NCBI GenBank assembly: GCA_013349725.1
Contig: DUZB01000083.1
Span: 1-11,693 of the forward strand
Reading direction: 5' to 3'
Length of the DNA: 11,693 nucleotides
Source of the DNA: Deltaproteobacteria bacterium
GTDB lineage: Bacteria > Desulfobacterota > DSM-4660 > Desulfatiglandales > Desulfatiglandaceae
Below, in pieces: positions 1-7,714 of this stretch (position 1 is its first letter; each line of letters starts with the position of its first letter). The notes under the pieces were generated by a model. The model ran no database searches. It was not told the origin of the DNA and worked only from the letters and a program-made list of their open reading frames with translations. Position numbers and translations under genes: made by a program.

Positions 1-1
1 G

Positions 2-61
2 TAATCATAATCTTACTCTTTTACAGCCTATTTTAGAGCTGCCCGATTAAGATTACGATTA
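2..61. repeat. Inverted repeat made of GATTAN hexamers, with stem-loop potential
   Basis: The right side (45-74) is a tandem run of five hexamers of the form GATTAN, ending in A, C, A, T, with a last variant GAGTAA at 69-74. The left side (1-18) holds three units of the same hexamer in the opposite orientation. Aligning 2-18 with 45-61 pairs 15 of 17 positions, leaving a 26-base loop that holds a further 4-bp stem (24-27 with 38-41). Because the unit is repeated, other pairing registers are possible, for example 5-15 with 60-70, which is perfect. No T-tract follows on the plus strand, so it is not a classical terminator in that direction. In the leftward direction the tract would lie outside the window. 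Its role is unknown. It may be a dispersed intergenic repeat or a transcript-end structure for the leftward operon. Confidence 0.7.
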
Positions 62-74
62 AGATTATGAGTAA

Positions 75-221
75 GAAAATAAATCTAATGGACTACGTTA
101 GAACCAATCCCGTTCTTCCAATTCCCGCCCTTTACCTTAAAGTTGAACACTTGATAAACTTGAACGTATAATATGTTTATTTCACATGCTTATTTCCCAA
201 ATCAACGACTCAACCACTGAA
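75..221. other. Non-coding AT-rich stretch downstream of the response regulator
   Basis: This lies between the hexamer repeat and the stop codon of the leftward response regulator gene. I see no convincing open reading frame with a ribosome binding site, no tRNA-like fold and no clear hairpin with a T-tract that would end the leftward transcript. Two direct copies of TTGAAC (143-148 and 160-165) flank a TTGATA. A promoter-like sequence is listed separately. Confidence 0.5.
143..172 (+). promoter_or_regulatory. Candidate sigma-70 promoter pointing antisense to the response regulator
   Basis: TTGAAC at 143-148 and a perfect TATAAT at 167-172 are separated by 18 bases, close to the sigma-70 optimum. 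Transcription would start near 180 and run rightward into the 3' end of the leftward response regulator gene. No plausible plus-strand gene with a ribosome binding site follows, so if active it would make an antisense or small RNA. AT-rich DNA produces such matches by chance, so confidence is low. Confidence 0.3.
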
Positions 222-1649
222 CTATTTGGCGAGGTCTGTTCTTGGGGCGGCAGGTCTTTTAAAGTCCCCTTTTCGCAATTTGTATCTTGTCATCAGCTTG
301 TGGAGCTGCCTGGTCGTGATTCCGGCCGCCGCCGCGGAATCACTGATTTTTCCATTTTTCTGTGCCAGCAGCTCCCTGAGATACCGTTTTTCAATATCCG
401 CTATGCTCTTGCGCCTCACTTCTGCCAGGGTCATCTCCGCGCGAAAAGAAATACCCGGGGAAGTGGCTTGAAATTCAAAGAGCTCATTTGGAAAGTTATC
501 CTGTGTGAGCATGGAATTGGTCTCCAGGATATATGCCCTCTCCACGAGGTTTTCCATCTCTCGGATATTGCCCGGCCATGAATAGTTTTCAAACGCCTTC
601 ATCACCTGTGGATGAATGCCGTTAATTTCTTTGGAATAGTATTTATTCATTTTTTTCAGGAATACATCGAAAAGATGGGGAATATCCTCTAAGCGATCTC
701 TCAGGGGCGGGATTTCCAGAGGGAAAACATTCAGCCGGAAAAAAAGGTCTTTTCTGAACTGGCCCAGTTCACACATCTGCTTCAGGTCCATGTTTGTCGC
801 TGCAATGATTCGAACATCGGTTCTGGAAGTTTCTTCTCCTCCAACCCGTTGAAACGTCGAATCCTGCAGTACCTGGAGAAGTTTGATCTGAGCCGGGGGA
901 GTGAGGGTGCCTATCTCGTCTAAAAAGATGGTCCCCCCGCTTGCAATCTCAAATTTCCCCAGTTTTCTTCGAACCGCCCCCGTGAACGCGCCTTTTTCAT
1001 GGCCGAAAAGTTCACTTTCCAGAAGGGTGTCCGGGATGGCGCCGCAATGTACGCTGATGAACTGGGCGCCCCGCCTGTTGCTGTGCTGATGTATGAGATT
1101 GGCTACGACGCCTTTGCCTGTTCCCGTCTCTCCGGTGAGCAGAACCGTGCTCCTGGTTGGAGCCACAGACCTTACTTTTTCGTAGACTTTTTTCATCAGG
1201 AGGTTGTCGGTCCGGATGATTTCAAGGGATGTGGCATCCCAGAAATGGTCTCGCAAATAGTCCAGTTCCGACCTGAAAAGGAGGGAGGCATGGACGTTGT
1301 TCAATACGAATCTGGTTTCCTCCGGATCAATGGGATAGGTGAGATACGTGCTGGCGCCGGCTTTTACCGCCAGTAATGCTTCTTTGATGGTTTCCTGGGC
1401 CGACAGGATAATGATCCCGACAGCCGGATTCAATTTCCAGAAAGACCTTAGTACGTCCTTGTATTCCCCGGGTTGTCCGTCTATCCACAACTCTTCAAGA
1501 TCAATGAAGATGAAGTCATGCTGTCTTTTGCCAAGCATTTGCAGGGTTTCTTTTCCTGACGAGTTGTCAACCCGGCATTCCGGTTCCAGAGACGCGCGGA
1601 TGGCATGGATGACATCCAGGGATTTGGTCACGACGAGGATGGTTTTCAT
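222..1649 (-). CDS. Sigma-54-dependent response regulator (NtrC family) with degenerate receiver
   Basis: A 475-residue activator of sigma-54 RNA polymerase. The order is receiver-like domain (about 1-120), AAA+ domain (about 143-375) and a Fis-type helix-turn-helix (about 420-463). Visible AAA+ motifs are Walker A GETGTGKG (173-180), the sigma-54 contact loop GAFTGA (220-225), Walker B with LDEIG (243-247), and [16 protein letters not shown] near 357-372. The ATPase part looks fully active. In the receiver the phospho-acceptor position is kept (D50), but the usual acidic pair is T8-K9 and the switch lysine is Y105 (TYPID instead of a KP motif). Phosphorylation by a normal kinase is therefore doubtful. 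The ATG follows metG by 16 bases with a weak GGAAGA, so the gene is probably the last of the tmk operon. No histidine kinase is in the window and its target promoters are unknown. Confidence 0.92.
   Translation of the reverse strand: MKTILVVTKSLDVIHAIRASLEPECRVDNSSGKETLQMLGKRQHDFIFIDLEELWIDGQPGEYKDVLRSFWKLNPAVGIIILSAQETIKEALLAVKAGASTYLTYPIDPEETRFVLNNVHASLLFRSELDYLRDHFWDATSLEIIRTDNLLMKKVYEKVRSVAPTRSTVLLTGETGTGKGVVANLIHQHSNRRGAQFISVHCGAIPDTLLESELFGHEKGAFTGAVRRKLGKFEIASGGTIFLDEIGTLTPPAQIKLLQVLQDSTFQRVGGEETSRTDVRIIAATNMDLKQMCELGQFRKDLFFRLNVFPLEIPPLRDRLEDIPHLFDVFLKKMNKYYSKEINGIHPQVMKAFENYSWPGNIREMENLVERAYILETNSMLTQDNFPNELFEFQATSPGISFRAEMTLAEVRRKSIADIEKRYLRELLAQKNGKISDSAAAAGITTRQLHKLMTRYKLRKGDFKRPAAPRTDLAK
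316..343 (-). repeat. Perfect 9-bp hairpin inside the response regulator HTH region
   Basis: GTGATTCCG (316-324) and CGGAATCAC (335-343) are perfect inverted arms around a GC-rich 10-base loop. The element lies in the codons for the alanine-rich start of the helix-turn-helix (the ISDSAAAAG part). The mRNA could fold here. It has no T-tract, so it is not a terminator, and it may simply reflect codon choice. Confidence 0.4.
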
Positions 1650-1665
1650 TTTCTTCCGTCCACGG

Positions 1666-3615
1666 CTATTTTACCTTGCTTCCCGAAACGGTTTCGGAAT
1701 CGGGCGTCAGCAAATGAAGCCCTGCGTTGTCTCCTGCCGCTAAAACCATGCCGTGGGATTCAACTCCCATCAGTTTGACAGGTTCAAGGTTAGCCACCAG
1801 GAGGACCTGTTTTCCAGCCAATGCTTCTCTGTCATAATGTCCCTTGAGGCCGGCCACCACGGTTCTTTCCTCACCCAGATCGACGGTCAGTTGAAAGAGC
1901 TTCTTGGAACCCGGAATTTCTTCAGCTTTTGTTATGGTTCCGACCCGCAGGTCCATTTTCTGAAAGTCTTCGTAAGATATGAAGGGCTTTTGCTCCGTTA
2001 TTGATGCCTTCCCCTTCTCATTTTTATCGGGATCAGGGTCCTTCTGCCTGGCATTTTTTTCCTTCTTTTCTTCCGATTTTCTATCTTCAATGCGGGGGAA
2101 AAGAGCAGGGGCCAGGGAAACCGGCCCTGCAGGTTTTTCCCTGCCCCAAGCCTTCAGGTCTTCGAAGGAAAGTGCAACCCCCTTTCTTTTCATGCTCAGC
2201 TGGTCCTGAATTTTTTCCGATGTCTCGGGTATGAAAGGCCACAGAAGAGAGGCCACAATTCTCAAGGTTTCGTATATATGGAAAATAACCGTTTCAAGCC
2301 TTGTTCTGTCTGTCTTTGCCAGGACCCATGGCGCCATGGAATCGATATATTTGTTCAGTTTCCCAATGACTTCCCAAACAGCCATCAGCGCTTTGTGAAG
2401 CCCCATTTCACCCATCAGGCGCCCATATTCATCGATGACGTCAAGGGCGCTTTTTTTCAGCTCTTCATCCTCCTCTTTCATCGGTCCGGGTTCCGGCAAG
2501 ACTCCCTCGAAATATTTCTGCATCATGGTCAGGCTTCTGCTTACCAGATTCCCTAAATCATTGGCTAAATCCGCATTCAAGCGGGCAACCATCGCCTGTT
2601 CGCTGAATTCTGAATCAAGCCCGAAGACCATGTCCCTGAGGAGAAAATACCGAAAGGCATCGAGGCCGTATATGTCCACAAGATCAAGAGGTTTGACCAC
2701 GTTGCCCAGGGATTTGGACATCTTCCCGTGGCTCATGTTCCAGTATCCGTGGACATTGAGGTTCCGGTACAGTTCAATCCCCGCGGATTTGAGCATGCAT
2801 GGCCAATAGATGCCGTGGGGTTTCAGGATGTCCTTGGCAATAATGTGCTGGGCTACAGGCCAGAATTTCTTGAAGGAGTCTCCGTCGGGATAGCCGATAC
2901 CGGATATGTAATTGATCAGGGCGTCAAACCAGACATAAGTCACAAAATTTTCATCAAAGGGCAGGGTAATCCCCCAGGTAAGCCTGGATTTTGGTCTGGA
3001 GATGCAGAGATCTTCCAGGGGTTCACTGAGAAAGGAGAGTACCTCATTGCGGTATCTTTCAGGTCTTATGAAATCCGGATGCTCTTTTATGTGTTTGATG
3101 AGCCAATCCTGGTACTTGCTCATTCTAAAGAAATAGTTGGCTTCCCGAATGACTTTCAATTTCGTGTCATGATCCGGGCATTTTCCATCTACCAACTCCT
3201 TTTCCGTATAAAAACGTTCACATCCCACACAGTAAAGGCCTTCATACTCACTGAAATAGATGTCTCCTTTGTCTTTCACCAAGGTCAGAATCCGGCTCAC
3301 GGCCTCTTTGTGAAGCACTTCCGTCGTCCTGATGAACCGGTCGTAGGAGATATTCAATTTTGGCCAGAGATCCCTGAACATGGCGCTGATTCTGTCCACA
3401 TAGGTCTTTGGAGACTGCCCCAGGCTCCTGGCGGCCTCTACAATCTTATCTCCATGCTCATCCGTGCCTGTAAGGAAAAATGTTTCTTCCCCCGAAAGCC
3501 GATGAAAGCGATTCAGCACATCCGCTACAATCGTTGTGTAGGCATGGCCTATGTGGGGTTCAGCATTTACATAATAGATCGGTGTTGTGATAAAAAACGG
3601 ATTTTTTGATGGCAC
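1666..3615 (-). CDS. metG: Methionyl-tRNA synthetase
   Basis: Class I aminoacyl-tRNA synthetase that charges tRNA-Met, giving Met-tRNA for initiation and elongation in the cytoplasm. The 649 residues show the HIGH signature at 21-24, KMSKS at 298-302, and one zinc knuckle with C129, C132, C146 and H149 in the connective domain. The C-C-C-H pattern resembles the Thermus-type enzyme rather than the double knuckle of E. coli. The anticodon-binding helical region follows. A lysine- and glutamate-rich linker (about 515-542) then leads to a C-terminal tRNA-binding OB domain (about 545-649, with MDLRVGTI and the MGVESHGMVLAA stretch). The start is GTG: the stop of ricT and this start share one base (TAGTG), and AAGGAG lies 9 bases upstream (3625-3630). 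Translation is therefore probably coupled to ricT. All key motifs are intact. Confidence 0.98.
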   Translation of the reverse strand: MPSKNPFFITTPIYYVNAEPHIGHAYTTIVADVLNRFHRLSGEETFFLTGTDEHGDKIVEAARSLGQSPKTYVDRISAMFRDLWPKLNISYDRFIRTTEVLHKEAVSRILTLVKDKGDIYFSEYEGLYCVGCERFYTEKELVDGKCPDHDTKLKVIREANYFFRMSKYQDWLIKHIKEHPDFIRPERYRNEVLSFLSEPLEDLCISRPKSRLTWGITLPFDENFVTYVWFDALINYISGIGYPDGDSFKKFWPVAQHIIAKDILKPHGIYWPCMLKSAGIELYRNLNVHGYWNMSHGKMSKSLGNVVKPLDLVDIYGLDAFRYFLLRDMVFGLDSEFSEQAMVARLNADLANDLGNLVSRSLTMMQKYFEGVLPEPGPMKEEDEELKKSALDVIDEYGRLMGEMGLHKALMAVWEVIGKLNKYIDSMAPWVLAKTDRTRLETVIFHIYETLRIVASLLWPFIPETSEKIQDQLSMKRKGVALSFEDLKAWGREKPAGPVSLAPALFPRIEDRKSEEKKEKNARQKDPDPDKNEKGKASITEQKPFISYEDFQKMDLRVGTITKAEEIPGSKKLFQLTVDLGEERTVVAGLKGHYDREALAGKQVLLVANLEPVKLMGVESHGMVLAAGDNAGLHLLTPDSETVSGSKVK

Positions 3616-4472
3616 TACCGGGTACTCCTTCTCTTTTTCCTTTTGGGTGTTTTAGGTCTTTCAGTGGGGGGCCTGTATTGTGTTTCAAGGGCGCTTGCCG
3701 GTGTTTCCATCTCCTCTCCTGAATCGAGAAAAACGGTGATTTCTTCCTTGAGGATATTTCGACGGATGACTTTGCCCTCGCCCTTCTGTGTCTTTACTCT
3801 CTGCCCGATTTTTGGAATTTTTCGGGATGTCTCATCGTAATAGTCATATTCATAGGTCAGGCAGCACATAAGCCTGCCGCACATCCCTGAAATTTTACTG
3901 GGGTTCAGGGAGATGTTCTGCATTTTTGCCATTTTGATGGTTACCGGCGCAAACGCTTTCAGGTGTGAGGAACAGCAGAGGCATTTACCGCATACGCCAA
4001 TCCCGCCAACCATCTTTGCCTGGTGTCGCACTCCGATCTGCCTCATTTCAATCTTGGTCCTGAATTGTCCCACCAGATCTTTTACGAGCTCCCGAAAATC
4101 CACCCGCCCATCGGCTGTGAAAAAAATGACAATTTTACTGCCGTCAAATCGCCGTTCCACCGATACGAGACTCATGGGGATCGATTTCTCACGGACTTTG
4201 TGATAACAGTAATTGAAGACTTTTTCTTCCAGTTGACAGCCCTTGTCGTATCTTTCAACCTCTTCTTTCGTGGCAAGGCGGAATATCTTCTTGAGTTTAC
4301 GATCGGGTCCGTCTTCAGTTTTTATCTGTGGTTCGGTGGAGACACAACCGATGGCTGGACCCTCCTCGGTGACAACCATCACCTTGTCGCCCTTTTTGAG
4401 AACGAAGTGACCGCTGGCAAAATCATACACATTCCCACGATTTCTGAACTGGATGCCGACAATTTTGCTCAT
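3615..4472 (-). CDS. ricT: PSP1-domain iron-sulfur protein, RicT/YaaT family
   Basis: A 285-residue homologue of the PSP1 C-terminal domain family, known in Bacillus subtilis as RicT (YaaT). There it joins RicA and RicF in an Fe-S complex that affects RNA processing and development. The core shows the family cysteines C161, C164, C166 and C167 in the GVCGKCLCC segment, and C198, C203 and C204 in the MCGRLMCC segment, consistent with Fe-S binding. The tail (about 268-285) is proline-rich and strongly basic, which could contact RNA. I chose ATG at 4472: it overlaps the holB stop by 4 bases (ATGA) and has AAGGA 7 bases upstream (4480-4484). A start at 4610 would add 46 unlikely residues deep inside holB. 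Position next to holB matches Firmicutes gene order, but no ricA or ricF is visible, so its job here is inferred from family only. Confidence 0.93.
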   Translation of the reverse strand: MSKIVGIQFRNRGNVYDFASGHFVLKKGDKVMVVTEEGPAIGCVSTEPQIKTEDGPDRKLKKIFRLATKEEVERYDKGCQLEEKVFNYCYHKVREKSIPMSLVSVERRFDGSKIVIFFTADGRVDFRELVKDLVGQFRTKIEMRQIGVRHQAKMVGGIGVCGKCLCCSSHLKAFAPVTIKMAKMQNISLNPSKISGMCGRLMCCLTYEYDYYDETSRKIPKIGQRVKTQKGEGKVIRRNILKEEITVFLDSGEEMETPASALETQYRPPTERPKTPKRKKRRSTR

Positions 4473-5521
4473 AAACCTGTCCTTTTTTCCCCTTCTGTTC
4501 CGACGCCCCGCAAGACATCCTTTAAACGCAATACAAGATTTTCCATGACCAACGACGAATTTCTCATCCTTTTGATTTCCCAGGCTGCCCGATCGACCAT
4601 GAGAATGCATTCAACAATATTATGTACCATATAACGTCCCGCAACATTTTTCAACGGTTCTTGAAAGTCCACATTTACAAGCATTCTCATGGGGCCGCCG
4701 GCAGAAATGACCAAAAAATCCCGATAGCATGTCTTCCAGATTTCCATCAGGGTCAGCAAACTGTTTTCCCTGTCACCAGAAGTTCCCTGTCGATTTTTTG
4801 CCAGGGTTGCCAGGTCAAAAGCCAGCGAGACGGCGTCTGCCCTGGTCATATCGTGCAGGGCCAATAGGTGTGAAATCCATCCCCGCCTCTTTTCCTTGAA
4901 ATCCGTTTCCAGCATTTCAACAGCCATGCCGGGACTTCCCTGACATATATGTCCTATAATCCGGGCTTCGGACTCCGGCAGCCCTTTCGCTTCCATGAGC
5001 CAGCCACACACTTCTTCAAAAGGGATGGGTTGGAACGATAATCTCTGGCAACGTGAAACAATGGTCGGAAGGAGGTCAATCGGTTCCGTGGTATTCAAAA
5101 TCAGAATGTTTCCGGATGGCGGTTCTTCCAGGGTTTTCAGGAAGGCGTTTGCCGCTTCGCCGGTCATGGCTTCGGCCTTTCGAATAATGCTTACCCGGAA
5201 ACGGGCAACCGGAGAGAAGGCAAGTTGCCTGTTCAGCTCCCGAATCTGTTCTATCCTGACGTTCTGCCCGTCGGGTGCAAGACAAAAAAAATCAGGGGAA
5301 TTCCCGCTGAGCATCTGTCGGCAGGCAGGGCATTGTCCGCATCCTTCAAGACCGCTGGAAACCCGGCAGTTCAGGGCCATGGAGAGGGCCATGGCCATCA
5401 TGGTTTTTCCAACCCCCGCGATTCCGGTAAAAAGATACGCATGGGGCATCTTTTCGCGGGACATGACCTGTTTAAGGAATCGCTTGGCTTTGTTTTGACC
5501 AATTATCCGGGAAAAAAGCAT
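4469..5521 (-). CDS. holB: DNA polymerase III delta-prime subunit (clamp loader)
   Basis: A clamp-loader AAA+ subunit that helps load the sliding clamp at the replication fork. The 350 residues begin with FSRIIGQNKAKRFL and carry Walker A GIAGVGKT (33-40). A zinc-binding module uses C52, C61, C64 and C67. The segment NAFLKTLEEPPSGN (125-138) and the SRC motif (156-158) with its arginine finger R157 follow. The Walker B region reads SIIRKAEAMT, so the usual acidic D-E pair is R114-K115. Delta-prime subunits need not hydrolyse ATP, so this fits delta-prime better than the tau/gamma subunit. The C-terminal half (about 210-350) is the less conserved collar region. The ATG lies inside the end of tmk (19-base overlap), with GGAAGGG some distance upstream, and the stop overlaps ricT by 4 bases. 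Confidence 0.93.
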   Translation of the reverse strand: MLFSRIIGQNKAKRFLKQVMSREKMPHAYLFTGIAGVGKTMMAMALSMALNCRVSSGLEGCGQCPACRQMLSGNSPDFFCLAPDGQNVRIEQIRELNRQLAFSPVARFRVSIIRKAEAMTGEAANAFLKTLEEPPSGNILILNTTEPIDLLPTIVSRCQRLSFQPIPFEEVCGWLMEAKGLPESEARIIGHICQGSPGMAVEMLETDFKEKRRGWISHLLALHDMTRADAVSLAFDLATLAKNRQGTSGDRENSLLTLMEIWKTCYRDFLVISAGGPMRMLVNVDFQEPLKNVAGRYMVHNIVECILMVDRAAWEIKRMRNSSLVMENLVLRLKDVLRGVGTEGEKRTGL

Positions 5522-6174
5522 GACGTGTTTGTCCCTTCCGGCAGGAACGGCCTTATGTGGCTGAATATGATTTCCTGAAGTTCGTCCACATTCAAGACTC
5601 CATCCACAACGATAAAACGTTCCGGGTTTTTTCTGGCAATGGAAAGGTACCCTTGTCTTACGGATACATGGAAATGGCGCTTTTCTTTTTCAAAACGATC
5701 CTGTCCCTGTTCGCCGCAACCCTCATTTCTTTTCAGGGCTCGCGCTAATCCCACCTCTACAGGACAATCGATCAGGAAGGTAAGACCCGGGAGGATCCCG
5801 CGAGAAGCCATTTGATTCAGCAGGTCCACCGTCTGCATGTCCTGCCCCCTGGCATACCCCTGGTAAGCAGTGGTTGCATCAGAAAAACGGTCGCATACGA
5901 CCCATTTTCCCGCATTCAGGGCGGGTTTGATGAGTTTTTCCACATGGATTGCCCTGTCTGCCTCATACAGGAGCAGTTCTGCAAGAGGTGGCAGATCATG
6001 GTTTCGGGCGTCAAGAAGAATATGCCGTATACCGATGCCTATTTCCGTTCCCCCGGGTTCCATGGTGAGGATGGATGGAATATTCAGAAATGCCAGACGT
6101 TCAACGAGCAGTCTCGCCTGGGTAGATTTTCCACATCCTTCTATGCCTTCAAATGTAATAAACAAAGTACCCAC
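5503..6174 (-). CDS. tmk: Thymidylate kinase (dTMP kinase)
   Basis: Phosphorylates dTMP to dTDP with ATP, the committed step toward dTTP. The 223 residues show the P-loop GIEGCGKS (10-17), an EPGGT segment (39-43), the DRF substrate motif at 95-97 followed by TTAYQGYARG, and a LID region ending in QDRFE (158-162). Length is close to the family norm of about 205-215, with a short extra tail. The residue before EPGG is methionine (M39) where arginine is common (REPGG). The start is GTG at 6174; an upstream ATG near 6190 is out of frame. A GGGGTG run just before it is a weak ribosome site. A strong sigma-70-like promoter sits about 40 bases upstream, making this the first gene of the leftward operon. 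Confidence 0.95.
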   Translation of the reverse strand: MGTLFITFEGIEGCGKSTQARLLVERLAFLNIPSILTMEPGGTEIGIGIRHILLDARNHDLPPLAELLLYEADRAIHVEKLIKPALNAGKWVVCDRFSDATTAYQGYARGQDMQTVDLLNQMASRGILPGLTFLIDCPVEVGLARALKRNEGCGEQGQDRFEKEKRHFHVSVRQGYLSIARKNPERFIVVDGVLNVDELQEIIFSHIRPFLPEGTNTSCFFPG

Positions 6175-6216
6175 CTTTCACCCCGTCCATTTGAGACGAC
6201 GTTTTATTCTTGTGGG

Positions 6217-6245
6217 AATATAGGAGACAAACCTGGATGGGTCAA
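6217..6245 (-). promoter_or_regulatory. Sigma-70 promoter of the tmk operon
   Basis: On the minus strand TTGACC (6240-6245) and TATATT (6217-6222) are separated by exactly 17 bases. Five of six bases match consensus in each box. Transcription would start near 6210, giving a leader of about 35 bases before the GTG of tmk. It diverges from the xseA promoter, with about 40 bases between the two -35 boxes. Confidence 0.65.
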
Positions 6246-6286
6246 GGCATTTTCTCTCGGTTTTCCCTGTTCTGAAGAAATTCATC

Positions 6287-6315
6287 TTGAGTATGGGGCA
6301 GGATTTCCCTATGAT
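6287..6315 (+). promoter_or_regulatory. Sigma-70 promoter of the xseA cluster
   Basis: TTGAGT (6287-6292) and TATGAT (6310-6315) have a 17-base spacer. The -10 box matches consensus at five of six bases and the -35 box at four. Start would be near 6322, about 25 bases before the xseA ATG. An in-frame TAG at 6326 limits how far upstream the xseA start could lie, which supports a promoter here. Confidence 0.5.
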
Positions 6316-6346
6316 GTTCAAAAATAGAAAGTAGAGTAAAAATCTG

Positions 6347-7714
6347 ATGATGCCAAACGAAGAAAATCAGGGCCCAGGGGTTTTTACCGTCAGCGGGCTG
6401 ACGGAAGCCATCAAAGAGGCCCTTGAAAAACGGTTTGAATTTGTCTGGGTTGAAGGAGAAATATCCAATTTCCGAAAACCTGTTTCCGGGCACTTTTATA
6501 TGGTGATCAAAGATGAGAAGGCCCAGCTCAAGGCGGTGATGTTTCGGATGCAGGCACGGTATCTCAAATTCACGCCCGAGGATGGAATGAAAGTTCTCGT
6601 TCAGGGCAGGCTCGGCATCTATGCGCCCAGAGGCGAATATCAGATCGTTCTGGATTATATGGAGCCGGTCGGCATCGGGGCCCTGGCCATGGCTTTTGAT
6701 CAGGTAAAGAGGAAGCTCTCCGCCCAAGGGGTTTTTGACCGGGAAATCAAGAAACCTCTTCCTTTTCTTCCCAAGAGAATCGCTGTAATTACATCCCCCA
6801 CGGGGGCGGCTATCAGGGATTTTCTGAAAGTAATTCGCAGAAGATTTGCCAATATGGAGATTATTGTTGTTCCTGTCAGGGTGCAGGGAGAACAGGCCTG
6901 TCAGGATATGGTGGAAGCCCTTGATCTGGTCAATCGCGATCTGAAGGTCGATGTCATTGTATTGACTCGAGGGGGTGGTTCCCTTGAAGATCTTTGGGCG
7001 TTCAACCAGGAGGAACTTGCCTATGCCATCAGGAGATCGCTCGTTCCGGTGGTTTCGGCCGTCGGTCATGAAATCGATTTGTCGATTTCCGATCTGGCCG
7101 CCGATTTCCGGGCAGCCACCCCTTCGGTTGCCGCTGAAATACTGGTTCAGGAAAAAGAAGCCCTCCAAAACAGGGTGGATACTCTTCAGACAAGGCTTAA
7201 AACCACCATGGTTCTGAAAATGGGGATGCTGCAGGACCGGCTCAATTCCCTTCAAGAGAGGATGAAAAGTCCCAGAAAAAAAATCCAGGACCAACTGCTT
7301 CGCGTGGATGATTTGTACTTTCGCCTGATGCGTCTGATGAGGCAGTCGATTCAATTTAAAAAACAGGGGCTTTCTGCCGAGACGCGAGCGTTGCGTCTGC
7401 ATTCCCCGGCCATGAGGGTTGCTTCCATGAGGCAGATGCTTGTTTTTCAGCAGGTTTCTTTGTCACGGGCGATCCGTCAACGTCTGGCCGATCTGAAGAT
7501 GGAGAGGTCGCTTTTGGAGAAAAGGATAAACGATTTGAGTCCTCTTGCCATCCTTGATCGCGGATACAGCATCACCAGTAAATTGCCCGATAAAACGATA
7601 CTGAAAGAGGCGGGAGGTGTCGGAAAGGGAGATACAATCCATGTGCTTCTGGCAAGAGGGGGATTAACCTGCGTGGTAGAAGGAAAAGACGTAACGGAGA
7701 AGGAGACTGGATGA
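6347..7714 (+). CDS. xseA: Exonuclease VII large subunit
   Basis: Catalytic subunit of exonuclease VII, which degrades single-stranded DNA from both ends into oligonucleotides and takes part in repair and recombination. The 455 residues show an N-terminal OB fold (about 12-110, with [11 protein letters not shown] and SGHFY), then the catalytic domain with [11 protein letters not shown] (149-159), RGGGS (208-212), and GHEID (240-244) leading into the [12 protein letters not shown] segment. A long coiled-coil region (about 265-395) follows, then the C-terminal DRGYSI (404-409) and a final beta domain. This is a full-length family architecture. Two adjacent ATG codons (6347, 6350) could start it and the ribosome site is weak (GTAGAG). 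The stop overlaps the next gene by 4 bases. The small subunit gene xseB, often next to xseA, is not in the window. Confidence 0.97.
   Translation: MMPNEENQGPGVFTVSGLTEAIKEALEKRFEFVWVEGEISNFRKPVSGHFYMVIKDEKAQLKAVMFRMQARYLKFTPEDGMKVLVQGRLGIYAPRGEYQIVLDYMEPVGIGALAMAFDQVKRKLSAQGVFDREIKKPLPFLPKRIAVITSPTGAAIRDFLKVIRRRFANMEIIVVPVRVQGEQACQDMVEALDLVNRDLKVDVIVLTRGGGSLEDLWAFNQEELAYAIRRSLVPVVSAVGHEIDLSISDLAADFRAATPSVAAEILVQEKEALQNRVDTLQTRLKTTMVLKMGMLQDRLNSLQERMKSPRKKIQDQLLRVDDLYFRLMRLMRQSIQFKKQGLSAETRALRLHSPAMRVASMRQMLVFQQVSLSRAIRQRLADLKMERSLLEKRINDLSPLAILDRGYSITSKLPDKTILKEAGGVGKGDTIHVLLARGGLTCVVEGKDVTEKETG

Noticed and set aside
2..61. Hexamer hairpin as an intrinsic terminator or attachment site
   Set aside because: No T-tract is seen on the plus strand and no integrase or tRNA is nearby. 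The leftward side is outside the window, so neither reading can be supported.
186..581. Plus-strand open frame downstream of the promoter-like sequence at 143-172
   Set aside because: It overlaps the response regulator HTH in antisense, has no clear ribosome site and no recognisable motif.
2728..3609. Plus-strand open frame of 293 codons
   Set aside because: Lies wholly antisense to metG, whose HIGH, zinc and tRNA-binding motifs are clear. The plus-strand product resembles no family I know.
4473..4610. 46-residue N-terminal extension of ricT
   Set aside because: It would overlap holB by about 140 bases, and the family start MSKIVGIQFR at 4472 has its own ribosome site and an ATGA overlap.
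6242..7402. Minus-strand open frame of 386 codons
   Set aside because: Antisense to xseA, which has full family motifs. The frame starts next to the tmk promoter and its product is low-complexity, rich in His, Asn and Phe.
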